Notes under the pieces: generated by a model
Database searches by the model: none
What the model was told of the DNA's origin: nothing
Seen by the model: only the letters and a program-made list of their open reading frames with translations
Shown here: piece after piece, positions 1 to 9,709 of the stretch
How positions within the stretch are numbered: position 1 is the stretch's first letter
Layout: the number at the start of each line of letters is the position of its first letter
Origin: Nibricoccus aquaticus
Lineage (GTDB): Bacteria; Verrucomicrobiota; Verrucomicrobiia; Opitutales; Opitutaceae
Length of the DNA stretch: 64,000 nucleotides
Assembly (NCBI RefSeq): GCF_002310495.1
Contig: NZ_CP023344.1
Span: 3,489,501 to 3,553,500, forward strand
Direction: 5' to 3'
Translations under genes and position numbers: made by a program

Positions 1-1189
1 GCTCGGCGGATTCGCGGAGTTCGATGCCGGGGATGGCGCGGAGGATGGCGCGGGGTTGGGCGGAGATTTTCTGGCCGTGGCAGAGGTGGCAGGCTTCGTG
101 ATAGGTGACGGGCGTGACGGTTGGCGCGGGTGATTTTTCGCGGCCGTCGATGGACGAACGGAGGAGGTTTAAGGGATGATTCGGAACTGCGGTGGATGTG
201 CGGGCGGGTGGCTGAGGGTGACGGAAATTTATTTCGACGAGGTATTCGGAGATGTCGCGGAGTTTGCGGGACCATTCGGCGGCGCGTTGAGCGTAGGCGG
301 GATCGGTGGCGAGGAGGCGGTCGTAGTGTTTGAGGTGGGAGCCGCAGCCGGCGGCGTTGGAGATGACGGCGTCGAATTGAGAGAGGTCGACGGCATCGAG
401 TTGACGGCGTGCGAGGGTGGCGGCTAGGTCGAGTTCGCCGTTGTGCGCGTGGAGGGAGCCGCAGCAGGACTGGGCGCGGGGTGTGTGGACTTCGCAGTTG
501 TTGGCGAGGAGGACGTCGGCGGTGGCGCGGTTGATGTCGGAGAAGGCGATGTCTTGAACGCAGCCGGTGAGGAGGAGGACGCGGCGGAATGGTTGAGCAG
601 AGGGTGAAGCCGATGCAGAGGCAGACTTGGCAGTTTTGGCAGAGGAAGGTGTTTCGACTTTCGCGATGAGCGAGTCGGAGAAGCGGCGCTGGATGGTGGG
701 CGTGGAGGGTTCGGCGACGCGGATCGAAGTGGGGAGGAGTTTTGTGAGGCGGAGGGCTCGGGCGAGGGATTGGAGGCCGGTGACCTGGTAGAGCCAGAGG
801 AGGCGTCCGGCGAAGCGGAGGAGACGCGGCTTCATGAAGAGCTGTTTCATGGTGAGCCAGCGGACGAAGTCGCGTCGCGGGGTTTTGACTACGCCACTTT
901 GTTCGACGTGGGCGCGGGCGTGTTCGAGGAGGTTGGTGTAATCAACGCCGGCGGGGCAGGCGGTGGTGCAGGCGAGGCAACCGAGGCAGTAGCTCATTTC
1001 CTCGGCGAAGTTCGGCGTGGTTTCGAGTTCGCCGTCGGCGATGGCGCGCATGAGGGAGATGCGGCCGCGGGGGGAGTTTTTTTCCCGGCCTGTTTCAGCA
1101 TAGGTGGGGCAGGTGGGCAGGCACATGCCGCAGTGCATGCATTGCTGGAGGACGGAGTAGTCGAGGGACTGAAGCGGAGATTGTTTCAC
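1..1189 (-). CDS. glcF: Glycolate oxidase iron-sulfur subunit, partial (3' end outside window)
   Basis: The protein passes electrons from the flavin subunit GlcD during glycolate oxidation to glyoxylate at the inner membrane. It begins VKQSPLQSLDYSVLQQC. Two ferredoxin-type [4Fe-4S] motifs follow near the N-terminus, CMHCGMCLPTCP and CLGCLACTTACP. Cysteine-rich CCG-type segments come later, including CCGSLHAHNG, NAAGCGSH and, near the left edge, YHEACHLCHGQKI. The GTG at 1189 is chosen because it gives a normal GlcF N-terminus; the first ATG would lie inside the first cluster motif. The gene follows glcD in the same direction after a 78-bp gap filled by a hairpin repeat. It is open to the left edge, so the C-terminus is missing. 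Confidence 0.9.
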   Translation of the reverse strand, partial: MKQSPLQSLDYSVLQQCMHCGMCLPTCPTYAETGREKNSPRGRISLMRAIADGELETTPNFAEEMSYCLGCLACTTACPAGVDYTNLLEHARAHVEQSGVVKTPRRDFVRWLTMKQLFMKPRLLRFAGRLLWLYQVTGLQSLARALRLTKLLPTSIRVAEPSTPTIQRRFSDSLIAKVETPSSAKTAKSASASASPSAQPFRRVLLLTGCVQDIAFSDINRATADVLLANNCEVHTPRAQSCCGSLHAHNGELDLAATLARRQLDAVDLSQFDAVISNAAGCGSHLKHYDRLLATDPAYAQRAAEWSRKLRDISEYLVEINFRHPQPPARTSTAVPNHPLNLLRSSIDGREKSPAPTVTPVTYHEACHLCHGQKISAQPRAILRAIPGIELRESAE

Positions 1190-1267
1190 GCAAAGGCGCC
1201 AAGGCGCAAAGAAGCAGGGGAGTGGGTTTTCTTGGCGGCTTTGCGCCTTGGCGAGAGAGACATTGTT
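1190..1267. repeat. Intergenic hairpin repeat, cgcaaag family
   Basis: The whole glcD-glcF gap is a repeat of the unit cgcaaag/gcgccaag. A perfect 15-bp inverted repeat, CGCCAAGGCGCAAAG at 1197-1211 and CTTTGCGCCTTGGCG at 1239-1253, encloses about 27 bp. Similar sequence occurs near 34640-34736 and 35252-35275. As RNA it would fold into a strong hairpin between two cotranscribed genes, but there is no T-run, so it does not look like a terminator. Confidence 0.75.
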
Positions 1268-2632
1268 TTAGTCGAAGATTTTTCCCGGGTTCAGCAGGGC
1301 GTCGGGGTCCAGGGTGTGTTTGATGGCTTTGAGGAGAGCGTGGCTGGATTCGCCGAGCTGTTGTTTGAGGAAGGGTTTTTTGGCGAGGCCGACGCCGTGT
1401 TCGCCGGTGATGGTGCCGCCGAGGGCGAGGGCGGCGTCGACGATCTCGGCGATGGCGTGGTGGACGCGTTCCATTTCGGCCGTGTTGCGCTCGTCGGTGA
1501 GAATGGTCGGGTGCAGGTTGCCGTCGCCGAAGTGGCCGAAGACGGCGATGTCGAGGGTGTGCTTCGCGGCGATGTGTTGGACGGAGCGGATCATCTTCGC
1601 GAGTTCGCTGCGGGGGACGGTGACGTCTTCGAGGATGGTGGTGGGTTTGCGGCGGGCGAGGGCGGAGAAGGCGCTGCGGCGGGCGAGGGCGAGTTGTGCG
1701 GATTCGGCGGCGTCGCGCGCGCGGCGGACCTGGAGTGCGCCTTGGGAGCGGGCGAGGTCTTCGATGCGCGTGGCTTCGTCGGCTGCGGCAGCGGGATGAC
1801 CGTCGGTCTCGATGAGGAGGAGGGCCTCGGCGTCGTTGGGGAGGCCGACTTTGGCGTAGGCTTCGACGCAGGCGATGGTGGTGCGGTCGAGGAACTCGAG
1901 GGTGCAGGGGATGATTTTGGCGGCGATGATCGCGGAGACGGTTTCGGCGGCGGCGTCCATTTGAGAGAACGTCGCGAGGAGCGTCTGGCGGGCGGCGGGT
2001 TTGGGGAGGAGTTTGAGGAGAACTTTTGTGATGATGCCGAGCGTGCCTTCGCTGCCGATGAAGAGGTCTCGGAGGTTGTATCCGGCGACGTCCTTCACGC
2101 ATTTGTTGCCGAGCCAGCAGACGGAGCCGTCGGCTAGGACGACTTCGAGGCCCATGACGTAATCGCGGGTGACGCCGTACTTGAGGCCGCGGAGGCCGCC
2201 GGAGTTTTCAGCGACGTTGCCGCCGATGGTGGAGATTTTCATCGAGCCGGGGTCGGGCGGGTAGAAGAGGCCGACGGCGTCGGCGGTCTCGAAGATTTTC
2301 TGGGTGATGACACCGGGCTCGGCGAGGAGCGTGAGGTTGCGCGGGTCGAGTTCGAGGATGCGGTCCATCTTGAGGACGCAGAGGACGAGGGCGTTTTCGA
2401 CGGGGACGCTGCCGCCGCTGAGGCCGGTGCCGGAACCGCGGGTAATGACGGGTGTGCGGTGGGCGCGGGCGAGTTTGAGGATGGCGGAAATCTGGGCGGC
2501 GTCGCGTGGGAAGACGACGGCGCGGGGGAGCTGCTTGAGCGCGGCGGTGCCGTCGAAGGCGTAGGGGATGAGGTCTTCGCGAGAGGTGAGGACGTTTTCC
2601 GGACCGAGGAGTTGCTGGAGTTCGGCGAGCAC
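1268..2632 (-). CDS. glcD: Glycolate oxidase FAD-binding subunit
   Basis: A 454-residue FAD-linked 2-hydroxyacid oxidase of the GlcD/DLD family. It oxidises glycolate (or D-lactate) and passes electrons to GlcF. The PCMH-type FAD domain carries PVITRGSGTGLSGGSVP near residue 75 and DPGSMKISTIGGNVAENSGG further on. The C-terminal cap ends in GTITGEHGVGLAKK and LDPDALLNPGKIFD, both typical of GlcD. The start is a GTG at 2632; no clear Shine-Dalgarno is seen. Length is slightly short of the usual 460-500 residues. Transcribed with glcF; no glcE is present in the window, so the enzyme may be a D/F form or glcE may lie elsewhere. Confidence 0.92.
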   Translation of the reverse strand: MLAELQQLLGPENVLTSREDLIPYAFDGTAALKQLPRAVVFPRDAAQISAILKLARAHRTPVITRGSGTGLSGGSVPVENALVLCVLKMDRILELDPRNLTLLAEPGVITQKIFETADAVGLFYPPDPGSMKISTIGGNVAENSGGLRGLKYGVTRDYVMGLEVVLADGSVCWLGNKCVKDVAGYNLRDLFIGSEGTLGIITKVLLKLLPKPAARQTLLATFSQMDAAAETVSAIIAAKIIPCTLEFLDRTTIACVEAYAKVGLPNDAEALLLIETDGHPAAAADEATRIEDLARSQGALQVRRARDAAESAQLALARRSAFSALARRKPTTILEDVTVPRSELAKMIRSVQHIAAKHTLDIAVFGHFGDGNLHPTILTDERNTAEMERVHHAIAEIVDAALALGGTITGEHGVGLAKKPFLKQQLGESSHALLKAIKHTLDPDALLNPGKIFD

Positions 2633-2808
2633 GGGGAGGGATAAAAGGAAGCGGCGGAAAGAGGGCGAGGCAAAGGAGAGACGGAGTGGCGCGGACGGGG
2701 GGAGGCGGTTGTTACGTTTTGGCAGGGTGCGCGAAGGAGGCGGGATGAGTTTCAGAGGAAGTGCGGTGGCGGCTGGCGTGGAATGCGAACTGCGATAGGG
2801 TCGGCAAT

Positions 2809-5397
2809 ATGGATATGCAGAAACTCACGGTCATGTCGCGGCAGGCGGTCACGGATGCGCAGAGCGAGGCCCGGCGCCGGCAGAACAATGAAGTGGATAC
2901 CTGGCACCTGTTGCATGCGTTGCTCGTGCAGGAAAACGGGCTGGTGCCGGCACTCGTGGAGAAGCTGGGGCTGACGGCGAATGTGTTGCTCGTCGCGGCG
3001 GAGCGGGAGCTGGAACGGTTGCCCAAGGTGACTGGAAGCGTGGACGTTTCGAAAATTTATGTGACGCAGGCTGTGGGTGAAGTGCTCACGCGGGCGGAGA
3101 AAGAGGCGGAGTCGCTCAAGGATGAGTTTGTGAGCGTGGAGCATTTATTCCTCGGGTTGCTCGATGTCGGGAAGCCGGAGGCGCTGGCGAAATATTTTAA
3201 GAGCTTCGGCATCGAGCGCGGGAAGGTGCTGACGACGCTCAAGCAGATGCGCGGCAGCCAGCGGGTGACTTCGGATAATCCGGAGACGACTTATCAGGCG
3301 CTGGAGAAGTACGGCATCGATCTGGTGGCGCAGGCGAGGAAGGGGAAGATGGACCCGGTGATCGGGCGCGATGACGAGATCCGGCGGGCGGTGCGCATCC
3401 TGTCGCGCAAGACGAAGAACAATCCGGTGCTGATCGGTGAGCCGGGCGTGGGCAAGACGGCGATTGTTGAAGGACTGGCGCAGCGGATTTTGCGCGGCGA
3501 CGTGCCGGAGGGGTTGAAGGATAAAACGATTTTCTCGCTCGATATGGGCGCGCTCATCGCAGGCGCGAAGTATCGCGGCGAGTTTGAGGAGCGTTTGAAA
3601 GCTGTGCTCAAGGAAGTGAAGGACAGCGAGGGGCGGATCATTTTGTTCATCGACGAGCTTCATACGATCGTGGGCGCGGGAAAAACCGAAGGCGCCATGG
3701 ACGCGGGGAATTTGCTTAAGCCGATGCTGGCGCGTGGGGAGTTGCACTGCATCGGTGCGACGACACTCGATGAGTATCGCAAGCACATCGAAAAGGACGC
3801 GGCGCTGGAGCGTCGTTTCCAGCCGGTGCTCGTGGAGCCACCGAGCGTGGAGGATGCGATTTCGATTTTGCGCGGGCTCAAGGAGCGCTTCGAGCTGCAT
3901 CATGGCGTGCGGATTCAGGACAATGCGCTGGTGAGCGCGGTGATGCTTTCGGACCGGTATATCTCGGACCGGTTTTTGCCGGACAAGGCGATCGACCTGA
4001 TCGACGAAGCGTGCGCGATGATCCGGACGGAAATGGATTCGTCGCCGCAGGAGCTGGATGCATTGCAGCGGCGCGTGTTGCAGCTGGAGATCGAGGAAGC
4101 GGCGTTGAAGCTGGAGAAGGACGATGCGTCGAAGCAGCGGCTGGAGACGTTGCGAAAAGAGCTCGGCGACGCGCGCGGACAGGCGGCGGCGTTAAAAGCG
4201 AAATGGGACAAAGAGAAGGCGGCGGTTGATCGCGTGCGCAAGGTGCGCGAGGAATTGGAGGCTACGCGGCTGGAGATGGAGAAGGCGGAGCGCGCGTACG
4301 ATTTGAGCAAGCTAGCGGAGTTGCGGCACGGGAAGATCCCGCAGCTGGAGGCGGAGTTGAAGAAGTTGGAGACGACGGAGACGAAGACGGAGTTGTTTAA
4401 GGAAGAAGTGTCGGCTGAGGAAGTGGCTGAGATTGTGGCGAAGTGGTCGGGCATCCCGGTCACGCGATTAGTCGAAGGGGAGAAGGAGAAGTTGCTGCGG
4501 CTCGGCGATGAGTTGCACGAGCGTGTGATTGGACAGGAAGAGGCGGTGCAGTTGGTAAGCGACGCGATCTTGCGCGCGCGGGCGGGTATCAAAGATCCGC
4601 GGCGGCCGGTGGGGAGTTTTCTGTTTCTCGGGCCGACGGGCGTGGGCAAGACGGAGCTGGCGAAGACGCTCGCGGAAACGCTTTTCGACAGCGAGGCGGC
4701 GATGATCCGCATCGATATGTCGGAGTATATGGAGAAGCATAGTGTGGCGCGGCTGATCGGCGCGCCTCCGGGTTACGTCGGCTATGATGAAGGCGGGCAG
4801 CTTACTGAAGCGGTGAGGCGGAAGCCTTACGCGGTGGTGCTTTTCGACGAGATCGAGAAGGCGCATCCGGACGTGTTCAATGTGTTGTTGCAGGTGCTCG
4901 ATGACGGACGTGTGACGGATTCGCAGGGGCGGACGGTGGATTTTAAGAACACGATCATCATCATGACCTCGAATCTCGGATCACGTTTCCTACTCGAAGG
5001 TGTGACGGGCGATGTGATTCCGGAGACGGTTCGCGAGAGCGTGATGGCGGAGTTGCGGCGGTCGTTCCGGCCGGAGTTTTTGAACCGCATCGACGAGACG
5101 ATCTTGTTCAAGCCGCTGACGCTCGAAGAGATCACGCGGATCGTGGAGTTGTTGATCGCTGATCTGAACCGGCGGCTGGTCGAACGGCGCGTGGTCGTGT
5201 CGCTGGATAAGAAGGCGGAAGAGTGGGCGGCGGAGAAAGGCTACGATCCGGTGTTTGGGGCGCGGCCGTTGAAGCGGTTTCTGCAACGGCAGATCGAGAC
5301 GAAACTGGCGCGAGCATTGGTGGCCGGGGAAATCGCGGAGGGCAGTCAGGTGATCTTTCATGTGAAGGAGGATCAGCTGGTTTTCACGACGGCGTGA
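2809..5397 (+). CDS. clpB: ATP-dependent disaggregase ClpB
   Basis: An 862-residue Hsp100 chaperone that extracts proteins from aggregates together with DnaK. It has the N-terminal Clp repeat domain (residues 1-145), a first AAA+ domain with Walker A GEPGVGKT at about 210-217, a long charged coiled-coil middle domain (about 400-520), and a second AAA+ domain with GPTGVGKT near 608-615. The coiled-coil middle domain separates ClpB from ClpA/ClpX. The ATG at 2809 (MDMQKLTV) is preferred over an upstream GTG at 2761 because it gives the canonical N-terminus and follows GATAGGG by 8 bp. It is followed closely by the psd gene and divergent from glcD. Confidence 0.97.
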   Translation: MDMQKLTVMSRQAVTDAQSEARRRQNNEVDTWHLLHALLVQENGLVPALVEKLGLTANVLLVAAERELERLPKVTGSVDVSKIYVTQAVGEVLTRAEKEAESLKDEFVSVEHLFLGLLDVGKPEALAKYFKSFGIERGKVLTTLKQMRGSQRVTSDNPETTYQALEKYGIDLVAQARKGKMDPVIGRDDEIRRAVRILSRKTKNNPVLIGEPGVGKTAIVEGLAQRILRGDVPEGLKDKTIFSLDMGALIAGAKYRGEFEERLKAVLKEVKDSEGRIILFIDELHTIVGAGKTEGAMDAGNLLKPMLARGELHCIGATTLDEYRKHIEKDAALERRFQPVLVEPPSVEDAISILRGLKERFELHHGVRIQDNALVSAVMLSDRYISDRFLPDKAIDLIDEACAMIRTEMDSSPQELDALQRRVLQLEIEEAALKLEKDDASKQRLETLRKELGDARGQAAALKAKWDKEKAAVDRVRKVREELEATRLEMEKAERAYDLSKLAELRHGKIPQLEAELKKLETTETKTELFKEEVSAEEVAEIVAKWSGIPVTRLVEGEKEKLLRLGDELHERVIGQEEAVQLVSDAILRARAGIKDPRRPVGSFLFLGPTGVGKTELAKTLAETLFDSEAAMIRIDMSEYMEKHSVARLIGAPPGYVGYDEGGQLTEAVRRKPYAVVLFDEIEKAHPDVFNVLLQVLDDGRVTDSQGRTVDFKNTIIIMTSNLGSRFLLEGVTGDVIPETVRESVMAELRRSFRPEFLNRIDETILFKPLTLEEITRIVELLIADLNRRLVERRVVVSLDKKAEEWAAEKGYDPVFGARPLKRFLQRQIETKLARALVAGEIAEGSQVIFHVKEDQLVFTTA

Positions 5398-5442
5398 TTT
5401 CTTCTTTGCGCGGTTCCTGCTTTGCCGGTGATTTCATCCGGC

Positions 5443-6366
5443 ATGCCGACCGATCCAATCCGCTTCTACAACCGACGCACGCGCACGATTGAAACCGAGC
5501 AAGTCTACGGCGAAGGCTGGCTGCGGTTCACGTACGAGAATCCGGTGGGGAAGTTTTTCCTGTGGCTGGTCGTGAAGCGGGCGATTTTTTCGCACGTGTA
5601 TGGCTGGCAGATGAGCAAGCGGGTGAGCGCGGGAAAGATCCTGCCGTTCATCGTGCAGTACGATCTGGACGTCACGATCTTCGCGAAGTCGGTGTACGAC
5701 TTTAAGACGTTCAATGAGTTTTTCTATCGCCGGTTGAAGCGTGAGGCGCGGCCGATCGCGGAAGGGAAGGACGTCGCGGTGTTTCCGGCGGATGGGCGGC
5801 ATCTGGTGTTTCCCAATGTGGATGAGGCTGCGGGATTTTATGTGAAGGGCGCGAAGTTTTCGCTGGTGGAATTGCTCGGCGAAGAATTGCTGCCGGAAGA
5901 ACAGCGGGTGCGGTCGAAGCTGTTTGCGGGCGGGGCGATGGTGATCTCGCGGTTGTGTCCGGTGGATTATCACCGGTTTCATTTTCCGGTGGAGGGCGTG
6001 CCGACCAAGCCGGAGCTCATCAATGGCGTGCTCTATTCGGTGAGCCCGATCGCACTGAGGAAGAACGTGGAGTATCTGGTGCAGAACAAGCGCATGATCA
6101 CGCTGGTCGAGTCGCCGGTGTTTGGTCAGGTCGCCAGCATGGAAGTAGGCGCGACGAACGTGGGGAGCATTGTGCAGACGGTGATTCCCGGGCGGGTGGC
6201 GGAGAAAGGGGAAGAGAAGGGGTTGTTCAAGTTTGGCGGCTCGTGCGTGATCACGTTATTCCAGAAGGGGCGGATCGCTTTCGATGCGGATGTGGTGGAC
6301 CAAAGTAAGGAGTGCGTGGAGACGTACGCGCTGATGGGCGAGCGGCTCGGTGTGGCGGTGCGTTGA
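5443..6366 (+). CDS. psd: Phosphatidylserine decarboxylase proenzyme
   Basis: A 307-residue membrane-associated enzyme that makes phosphatidylethanolamine by decarboxylating phosphatidylserine. It contains PVDYHRFHFPVEG in the middle (with the conserved His) and the C-terminal self-cleavage motif FGGSC. The motif's Ser is at residue 267 and would become the pyruvoyl group of the alpha subunit. The GGS form replaces the LGST of E. coli and matches the PSD type II class. The ATG at 5443 is chosen over an in-frame TTG at 5422. It lies 45 bp after clpB and may be cotranscribed with it. Confidence 0.93.
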   Translation: MPTDPIRFYNRRTRTIETEQVYGEGWLRFTYENPVGKFFLWLVVKRAIFSHVYGWQMSKRVSAGKILPFIVQYDLDVTIFAKSVYDFKTFNEFFYRRLKREARPIAEGKDVAVFPADGRHLVFPNVDEAAGFYVKGAKFSLVELLGEELLPEEQRVRSKLFAGGAMVISRLCPVDYHRFHFPVEGVPTKPELINGVLYSVSPIALRKNVEYLVQNKRMITLVESPVFGQVASMEVGATNVGSIVQTVIPGRVAEKGEEKGLFKFGGSCVITLFQKGRIAFDADVVDQSKECVETYALMGERLGVAVR

Positions 6367-6444
6367 GGCGGTACGGACCGGGGGTGATTCAACGCTTGCC
6401 TGAGGAAACGCGGCGGAGGCAGTCTCGGCGCGTTTCGCACTCAT

Positions 6445-6528
6445 GCCCGGGTGGTGGAATGGCAGACACGAAGGTCTTAGAAGCCTTTGCCGCAAGGTGT
6501 GCAGGTTCGAGTCCTGTCCCGGGCACCA
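6445..6528 (+). tRNA. tRNA-Leu (anticodon UAG)
   Basis: The acceptor stem GCCCGGG pairs with CCCGGGC, and CCA is encoded at 6526-6528. The anticodon stem AAGGT/GCCTT closes the loop CTTAGAA, giving anticodon TAG. A long variable arm (TTTGCCGCAAGGTGT) marks a class II tRNA, as expected for leucine. The T arm reads CAGGTTCGAGTCCTG. Length is 84 nt. Confidence 0.96.
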
Positions 6529-6577
6529 GTGCTACTTGTGATAAATAACTTTGGGGGATGAGGGCTGGAAATTGGGC

Positions 6578-6608
6578 AAAAAAAATCGCCCGGCGTGAGC
6601 CGGGCGAT
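6578..6608 (-). terminator. Rho-independent terminator for the fumarase transcript
   Basis: Stem ATCGCCCGGC (6585-6594), loop GTGA and GCCGGGCGAT (6599-6608). On the minus strand the stem is followed by eight T residues (A-run 6578-6585 on plus). It serves leftward transcription from the fumarase gene, about 300 bp after its stop. The plus-strand side lacks a T-run, so it is a weak candidate for ending the tRNA transcript. Confidence 0.8.
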
Positions 6609-6908
6609 AAACTATACGGAGCTAGGCTCTACGTACAGTTTTTGGCGGGAGGGAATAGCAGAATCCTCGAAAAAAACCTTAGTGCAAGCAATCATTCATG
6701 CCTAATTTGGCAATTTTTATAAATCATTATTATGGAGATGATTGATGAGATTTAAGTTGTTGAAGTGGCTGTTTTTTACACCAAAAACGATGATTTAGTA
6801 CTACTCAGTTAGTCACTGAAATGATCTCGGTACTGCAGGCTGTGGCTTCTTTAGGCGTTTTGGATGAATTTGATATGCGGGTGTCTCGGATTTTTGAGCT
6901 CGGTTTCG
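6609..6908. other. AT-rich non-coding stretch between tRNA-Leu and fumarase
   Basis: About 300 bp with no credible ORF. From about 6660 to 6860 the base composition is clearly AT-rich (for example 6710-6740), unlike the GC-rich neighbours. It lies downstream of a tRNA gene, a common place for integrated DNA, but no integrase, tRNA 3'-end duplicate or direct repeat was found. It could be a decayed insertion or the long 3' UTR of the fumarase mRNA. Confidence 0.5.
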
Positions 6909-8561
6909 TCAATGTTTGCCGCTGACGACTGGGGTACAGGAGCTGCAACCGTTGACGAAGAAATCGTTGCCCTTGTCGTCGACGAGGATGAACGCGGGGA
7001 AGTCTTCTACCTCGATCTTCCAGACGGCTTCCATGCCGAGTTCGGCGTACTCGAGCTGCTCGACCTTCTTGATGTTGTCCTTGGCGAGGATGGCGGCGGG
7101 GCCGCCAATGCTGCCGAGGTAGAAGCCGCCGTGTTTCTTGCAGGCGTTGGTGACTGCCGCGCTGCGGTTGCCTTTAGCGAGCATCACCATCGAGCCGCCG
7201 AGGGATTGAAAGAGATCGACGTAGCTGTCCATGCGGCCGGCTGTCGTGGGGCCGAAACTACCGGAGGCGTAACCGGCGGGCGTCTTGGCGGGACCGGCGT
7301 AGTAAACGGGGTGTTGCTTGAGGTAATCGGGAAGGCCCTGGCCGGAATCGACGCGCTCTTTGAGTTTGGCGTGGGCGATGTCGCGAGCAACGACGAGCGG
7401 GCCGTTGAGGAGGACGCGCGTGGTGACCGGATGGCGGCTGAGCTCGGCGCGGATGGCGTCCATCGGCTGGTTTAGGTCGATGCGAACGACGTTGGTGTCT
7501 TTGAACGTGCGCTCGCTATCGGGGATTAGGCGGCCGGGATTGGTTTCTAGTTTCTCAAGGAAGATGCCGTCCTTGGTGATCTTGGCCTTTATGTTTCGAT
7601 CAGCGGAGCAGGAGACGCCGAGGGCGACGGGGAGCGAAGCGCCGTGGCGAGGGAGGCGGATGACGCGGACATCGAGCGCGAAATATTTGCCGCCGAATTG
7701 AGCGCCGATGCCGGTCTTGCGGGCGATGTCCAAAATTTTGCCTTCCCACTCGATGTCGCGAAAGGCCTGGCCGTGTTCGTTACCCTTGGTTGGAAGCGCG
7801 TCGTAGTATTTCGTCGAAGCGAGCTTCAGCGTTTTCATGCACTGCTCGGCGCTGGTGCCTCCGATGACGAGCGCGAGGTGATAAGGCGGGCAGGCAGAAG
7901 TGCCTAGGTAGCCGAGTTTGTCGGCGACGAATTTCTCCAAGCCGGATGGCGTGAGAAGAGCACGGGTTTCCTGAAAGAGAAACATCTTGTTCGCGGAGCC
8001 GCCGCCTTTGGCGACAAAGAGGAATTCGTACTTCGCGCCTTCGCTCGCCATGAGGTCGATCTGCGCGGGGAGATTGGTGCCGGTGTTGACCTCGCGCCAC
8101 ATGTCGAGCGGCGCGTTTTGCGAGTAGCGAAGATTTTCTTTCGTGTAGGTCTCGTAGATACCGCGGGAGATCCATTCGGCGTCGTTGGCGCCGGTCCAGA
8201 CTTGCTGGCCTTTTTTGCCGAGGACGGAGGCGGTGCCGGTGTCCTGACAGAACGGGAGAATACCACCGGCGGCGACTTCGGCGTTTTTCAGGAGCGTGAG
8301 CGCGACGTAGCGGTCGTTGGCCGAAGCCTCGGGGTCGTCAAGGATGGCGGCGACTTGGGCGAGGTGTTTTGGGCGGAGGAAGAAGGAGCAGTCGTGCATC
8401 GCCTGCTGGGCGAGGAAGGACAATGCCTCGGGCGAGACTTTGAGGATTTCATTCCCTTCGAAGGTGGCGGTGGAGACCCCTTCTTTGGAGAGGAGGCGGT
8501 ATTCGGTGGTGTCTTCGCCGAGCGGAAATGGGTCTTGGTAGAAGAAAGCGGGCGTGGCCAT
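6909..8561 (-). CDS. fumA: Class I fumarate hydratase (Fe-S)
   Basis: A 550-residue iron-sulfur fumarase that interconverts fumarate and malate in the TCA cycle. It has the full two-domain layout of E. coli FumA/FumB. The three cluster cysteines are in CQDTGT (Cys105), TSACPPYH (Cys224) and LGVSCSADR (Cys318), the same positions as in E. coli FumA. The C-terminal beta-domain carries GPTTAGRMD and ends [14 protein letters not shown]. The ATG at 8561 is preceded by AAGG about 10 bp upstream. The gene stands alone. Class I enzymes are oxygen-sensitive, which suggests low-oxygen growth or good cluster repair. Confidence 0.95.
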   Translation of the reverse strand: MATPAFFYQDPFPLGEDTTEYRLLSKEGVSTATFEGNEILKVSPEALSFLAQQAMHDCSFFLRPKHLAQVAAILDDPEASANDRYVALTLLKNAEVAAGGILPFCQDTGTASVLGKKGQQVWTGANDAEWISRGIYETYTKENLRYSQNAPLDMWREVNTGTNLPAQIDLMASEGAKYEFLFVAKGGGSANKMFLFQETRALLTPSGLEKFVADKLGYLGTSACPPYHLALVIGGTSAEQCMKTLKLASTKYYDALPTKGNEHGQAFRDIEWEGKILDIARKTGIGAQFGGKYFALDVRVIRLPRHGASLPVALGVSCSADRNIKAKITKDGIFLEKLETNPGRLIPDSERTFKDTNVVRIDLNQPMDAIRAELSRHPVTTRVLLNGPLVVARDIAHAKLKERVDSGQGLPDYLKQHPVYYAGPAKTPAGYASGSFGPTTAGRMDSYVDLFQSLGGSMVMLAKGNRSAAVTNACKKHGGFYLGSIGGPAAILAKDNIKKVEQLEYAELGMEAVWKIEVEDFPAFILVDDKGNDFFVNGCSSCTPVVSGKH

Positions 8562-8699
8562 GGAAGAACCTTGGTGAAAGATTTCCGCGCAGGCGCGAGA
8601 AAATCGTGGCTGTGCGGTGGGAATTAGCCGGGATTCAGGAGCGCGTTAGAACGCGTGCGAGAGTTACGCGGACCGCGACTGCGCGAGGTCGCGCTAGGC

Positions 8700-9269
8700 T
8701 CAACCATTGCGGGCTAGCCAGCGGCCGAGGGATTTTTTCAGGAGCTGGCGTGCGCGGTAGATACGCGTCTCCACGGCTTTGGCGGAAGCGCCCACGATCT
8801 GGCCGATCTCGGCGTGGGATTTTTCCTCGTACTCGAAAAGGACCACGGCTTCGCGCATGTCCTCAGGAAGCGAGGCAATGGCTTTGCGGACGGCGCTGGC
8901 GCGTTCGTCGCGTTCGCTGGAGGCGCGGGGATGTTCGGAGTTGTCGATCGGCTCGGGAGCTTCGTCGAGCGAAGCGGTGGGGCGACGAACGAGGCGGCGG
9001 GCGCGGTCGCGGGCGAGGTTGAGCGCGATCTGGAAAAGCCAGGTCGAGAAGCGGGCCTCGGGACGGAAGCGGGCGCGGTGTTGATAGACGCGGACGAAGG
9101 TTTCCTGCGAGAGGTCGAGCGCGTCGAATTCGTTTTGCGTGTGGCGGTAGAGGAAGCCGCGCAGCGGGAGCTGCCAGCGCAGCATGAGCCTGTCCAGTGC
9201 GGCGTCTTCGCCACGCTGGAGTGCGAGCATGTCGTCGGTGTCCTGCCCGACGGGCGCGGCGACCGTCAT
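8700..9269 (-). CDS. ECF-type RNA polymerase sigma factor
   Basis: A 189-residue sigma-70 family protein with regions 2 and 4 only. Region 2 includes FDALDLSQETFVRVYQ and FSTWLFQIALNLARD. Region 4 includes LPEDMREAVVLFEYEEKS and a helix-turn-helix ending ETRIYRARQLLKKSL. It is the last gene of a three-gene operon after an anti-sigma-like gene and a CnrX-like sensor, and its ATG overlaps the preceding stop in ATGA. The order anti-sigma, sensor, sigma is that of cnrYXH of Cupriavidus. Its target genes are not visible nearby. Confidence 0.92.
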   Translation of the reverse strand: MTVAAPVGQDTDDMLALQRGEDAALDRLMLRWQLPLRGFLYRHTQNEFDALDLSQETFVRVYQHRARFRPEARFSTWLFQIALNLARDRARRLVRRPTASLDEAPEPIDNSEHPRASSERDERASAVRKAIASLPEDMREAVVLFEYEEKSHAEIGQIVGASAKAVETRIYRARQLLKKSLGRWLARNG

Positions 9270-9709
9270 TTCGCGGCGGGGGAAATAGGCGAGTTAGTTG
9301 CGGTGATTTTAGGGCCGACCATTTCGAGGTAGCGACGTCCCTGGTCGTGTGGCATCTGTGCGGCGATGGCTTCGAGGTGTTTGCGGGTCGCCTCGGCGCA
9401 CTCGCGATTCAGCGCCTCGAAGGCAGCGAGCGCGGCGAGATAGTCGGCGCTGTCGCGACCGTGTTTTTTCTCAAGGTTGGCGAGGCGCTTTTTTTCGGTG
9501 GAGAGTTTGCTGCAATGGCTGGCGCAAACAGGGCCGTAGTCGGCGCGGATGTTTTTAATCGCGGCGAGTTGTTCGTTCGAAAGGGAGAACTCGGTCTGGA
9601 GCCAGGTGTTTTCGTCGGGGCAGCCCTTGTGACACACCCATTTGGTGACGCCGAAAGCGACGGCTCCGGCGAGAACGATGACAACAAACAGTGGAAGAAA
9701 ACGCTTCAT
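9266..9709 (-). CDS. CnrX/LTXXQ-like periplasmic sensor protein
   Basis: A 147-residue protein with an N-terminal membrane segment (about residues 4-21, LPLFVVIVLAGAVAFGV) and a periplasmic helical domain. The domain has SLSNEQLAAIKNI, a cysteine/histidine cluster (CHKGCPDE and VCASHC) and a long charged helix, resembling the CnrX/ZraP/Spy group. In CnrX this fold binds metal and controls release of the sigma factor by the anti-sigma partner. The ATG at 9709 shares its A with the stop of the preceding gene (TGATG); a TTG one codon upstream is also possible. Metal sensing is inferred from fold and residues only. Confidence 0.7.
   Translation of the reverse strand: MKRFLPLFVVIVLAGAVAFGVTKWVCHKGCPDENTWLQTEFSLSNEQLAAIKNIRADYGPVCASHCSKLSTEKKRLANLEKKHGRDSADYLAALAAFEALNRECAEATRKHLEAIAAQMPHDQGRRYLEMVGPKITATNSPISPAAK

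Noticed and set aside
770-2137. A 455-codon plus-strand frame over glcF and glcD
   Set aside because: It is Gly/Glu-rich and crosses the junction of two well-supported minus-strand genes and their intergenic hairpin.
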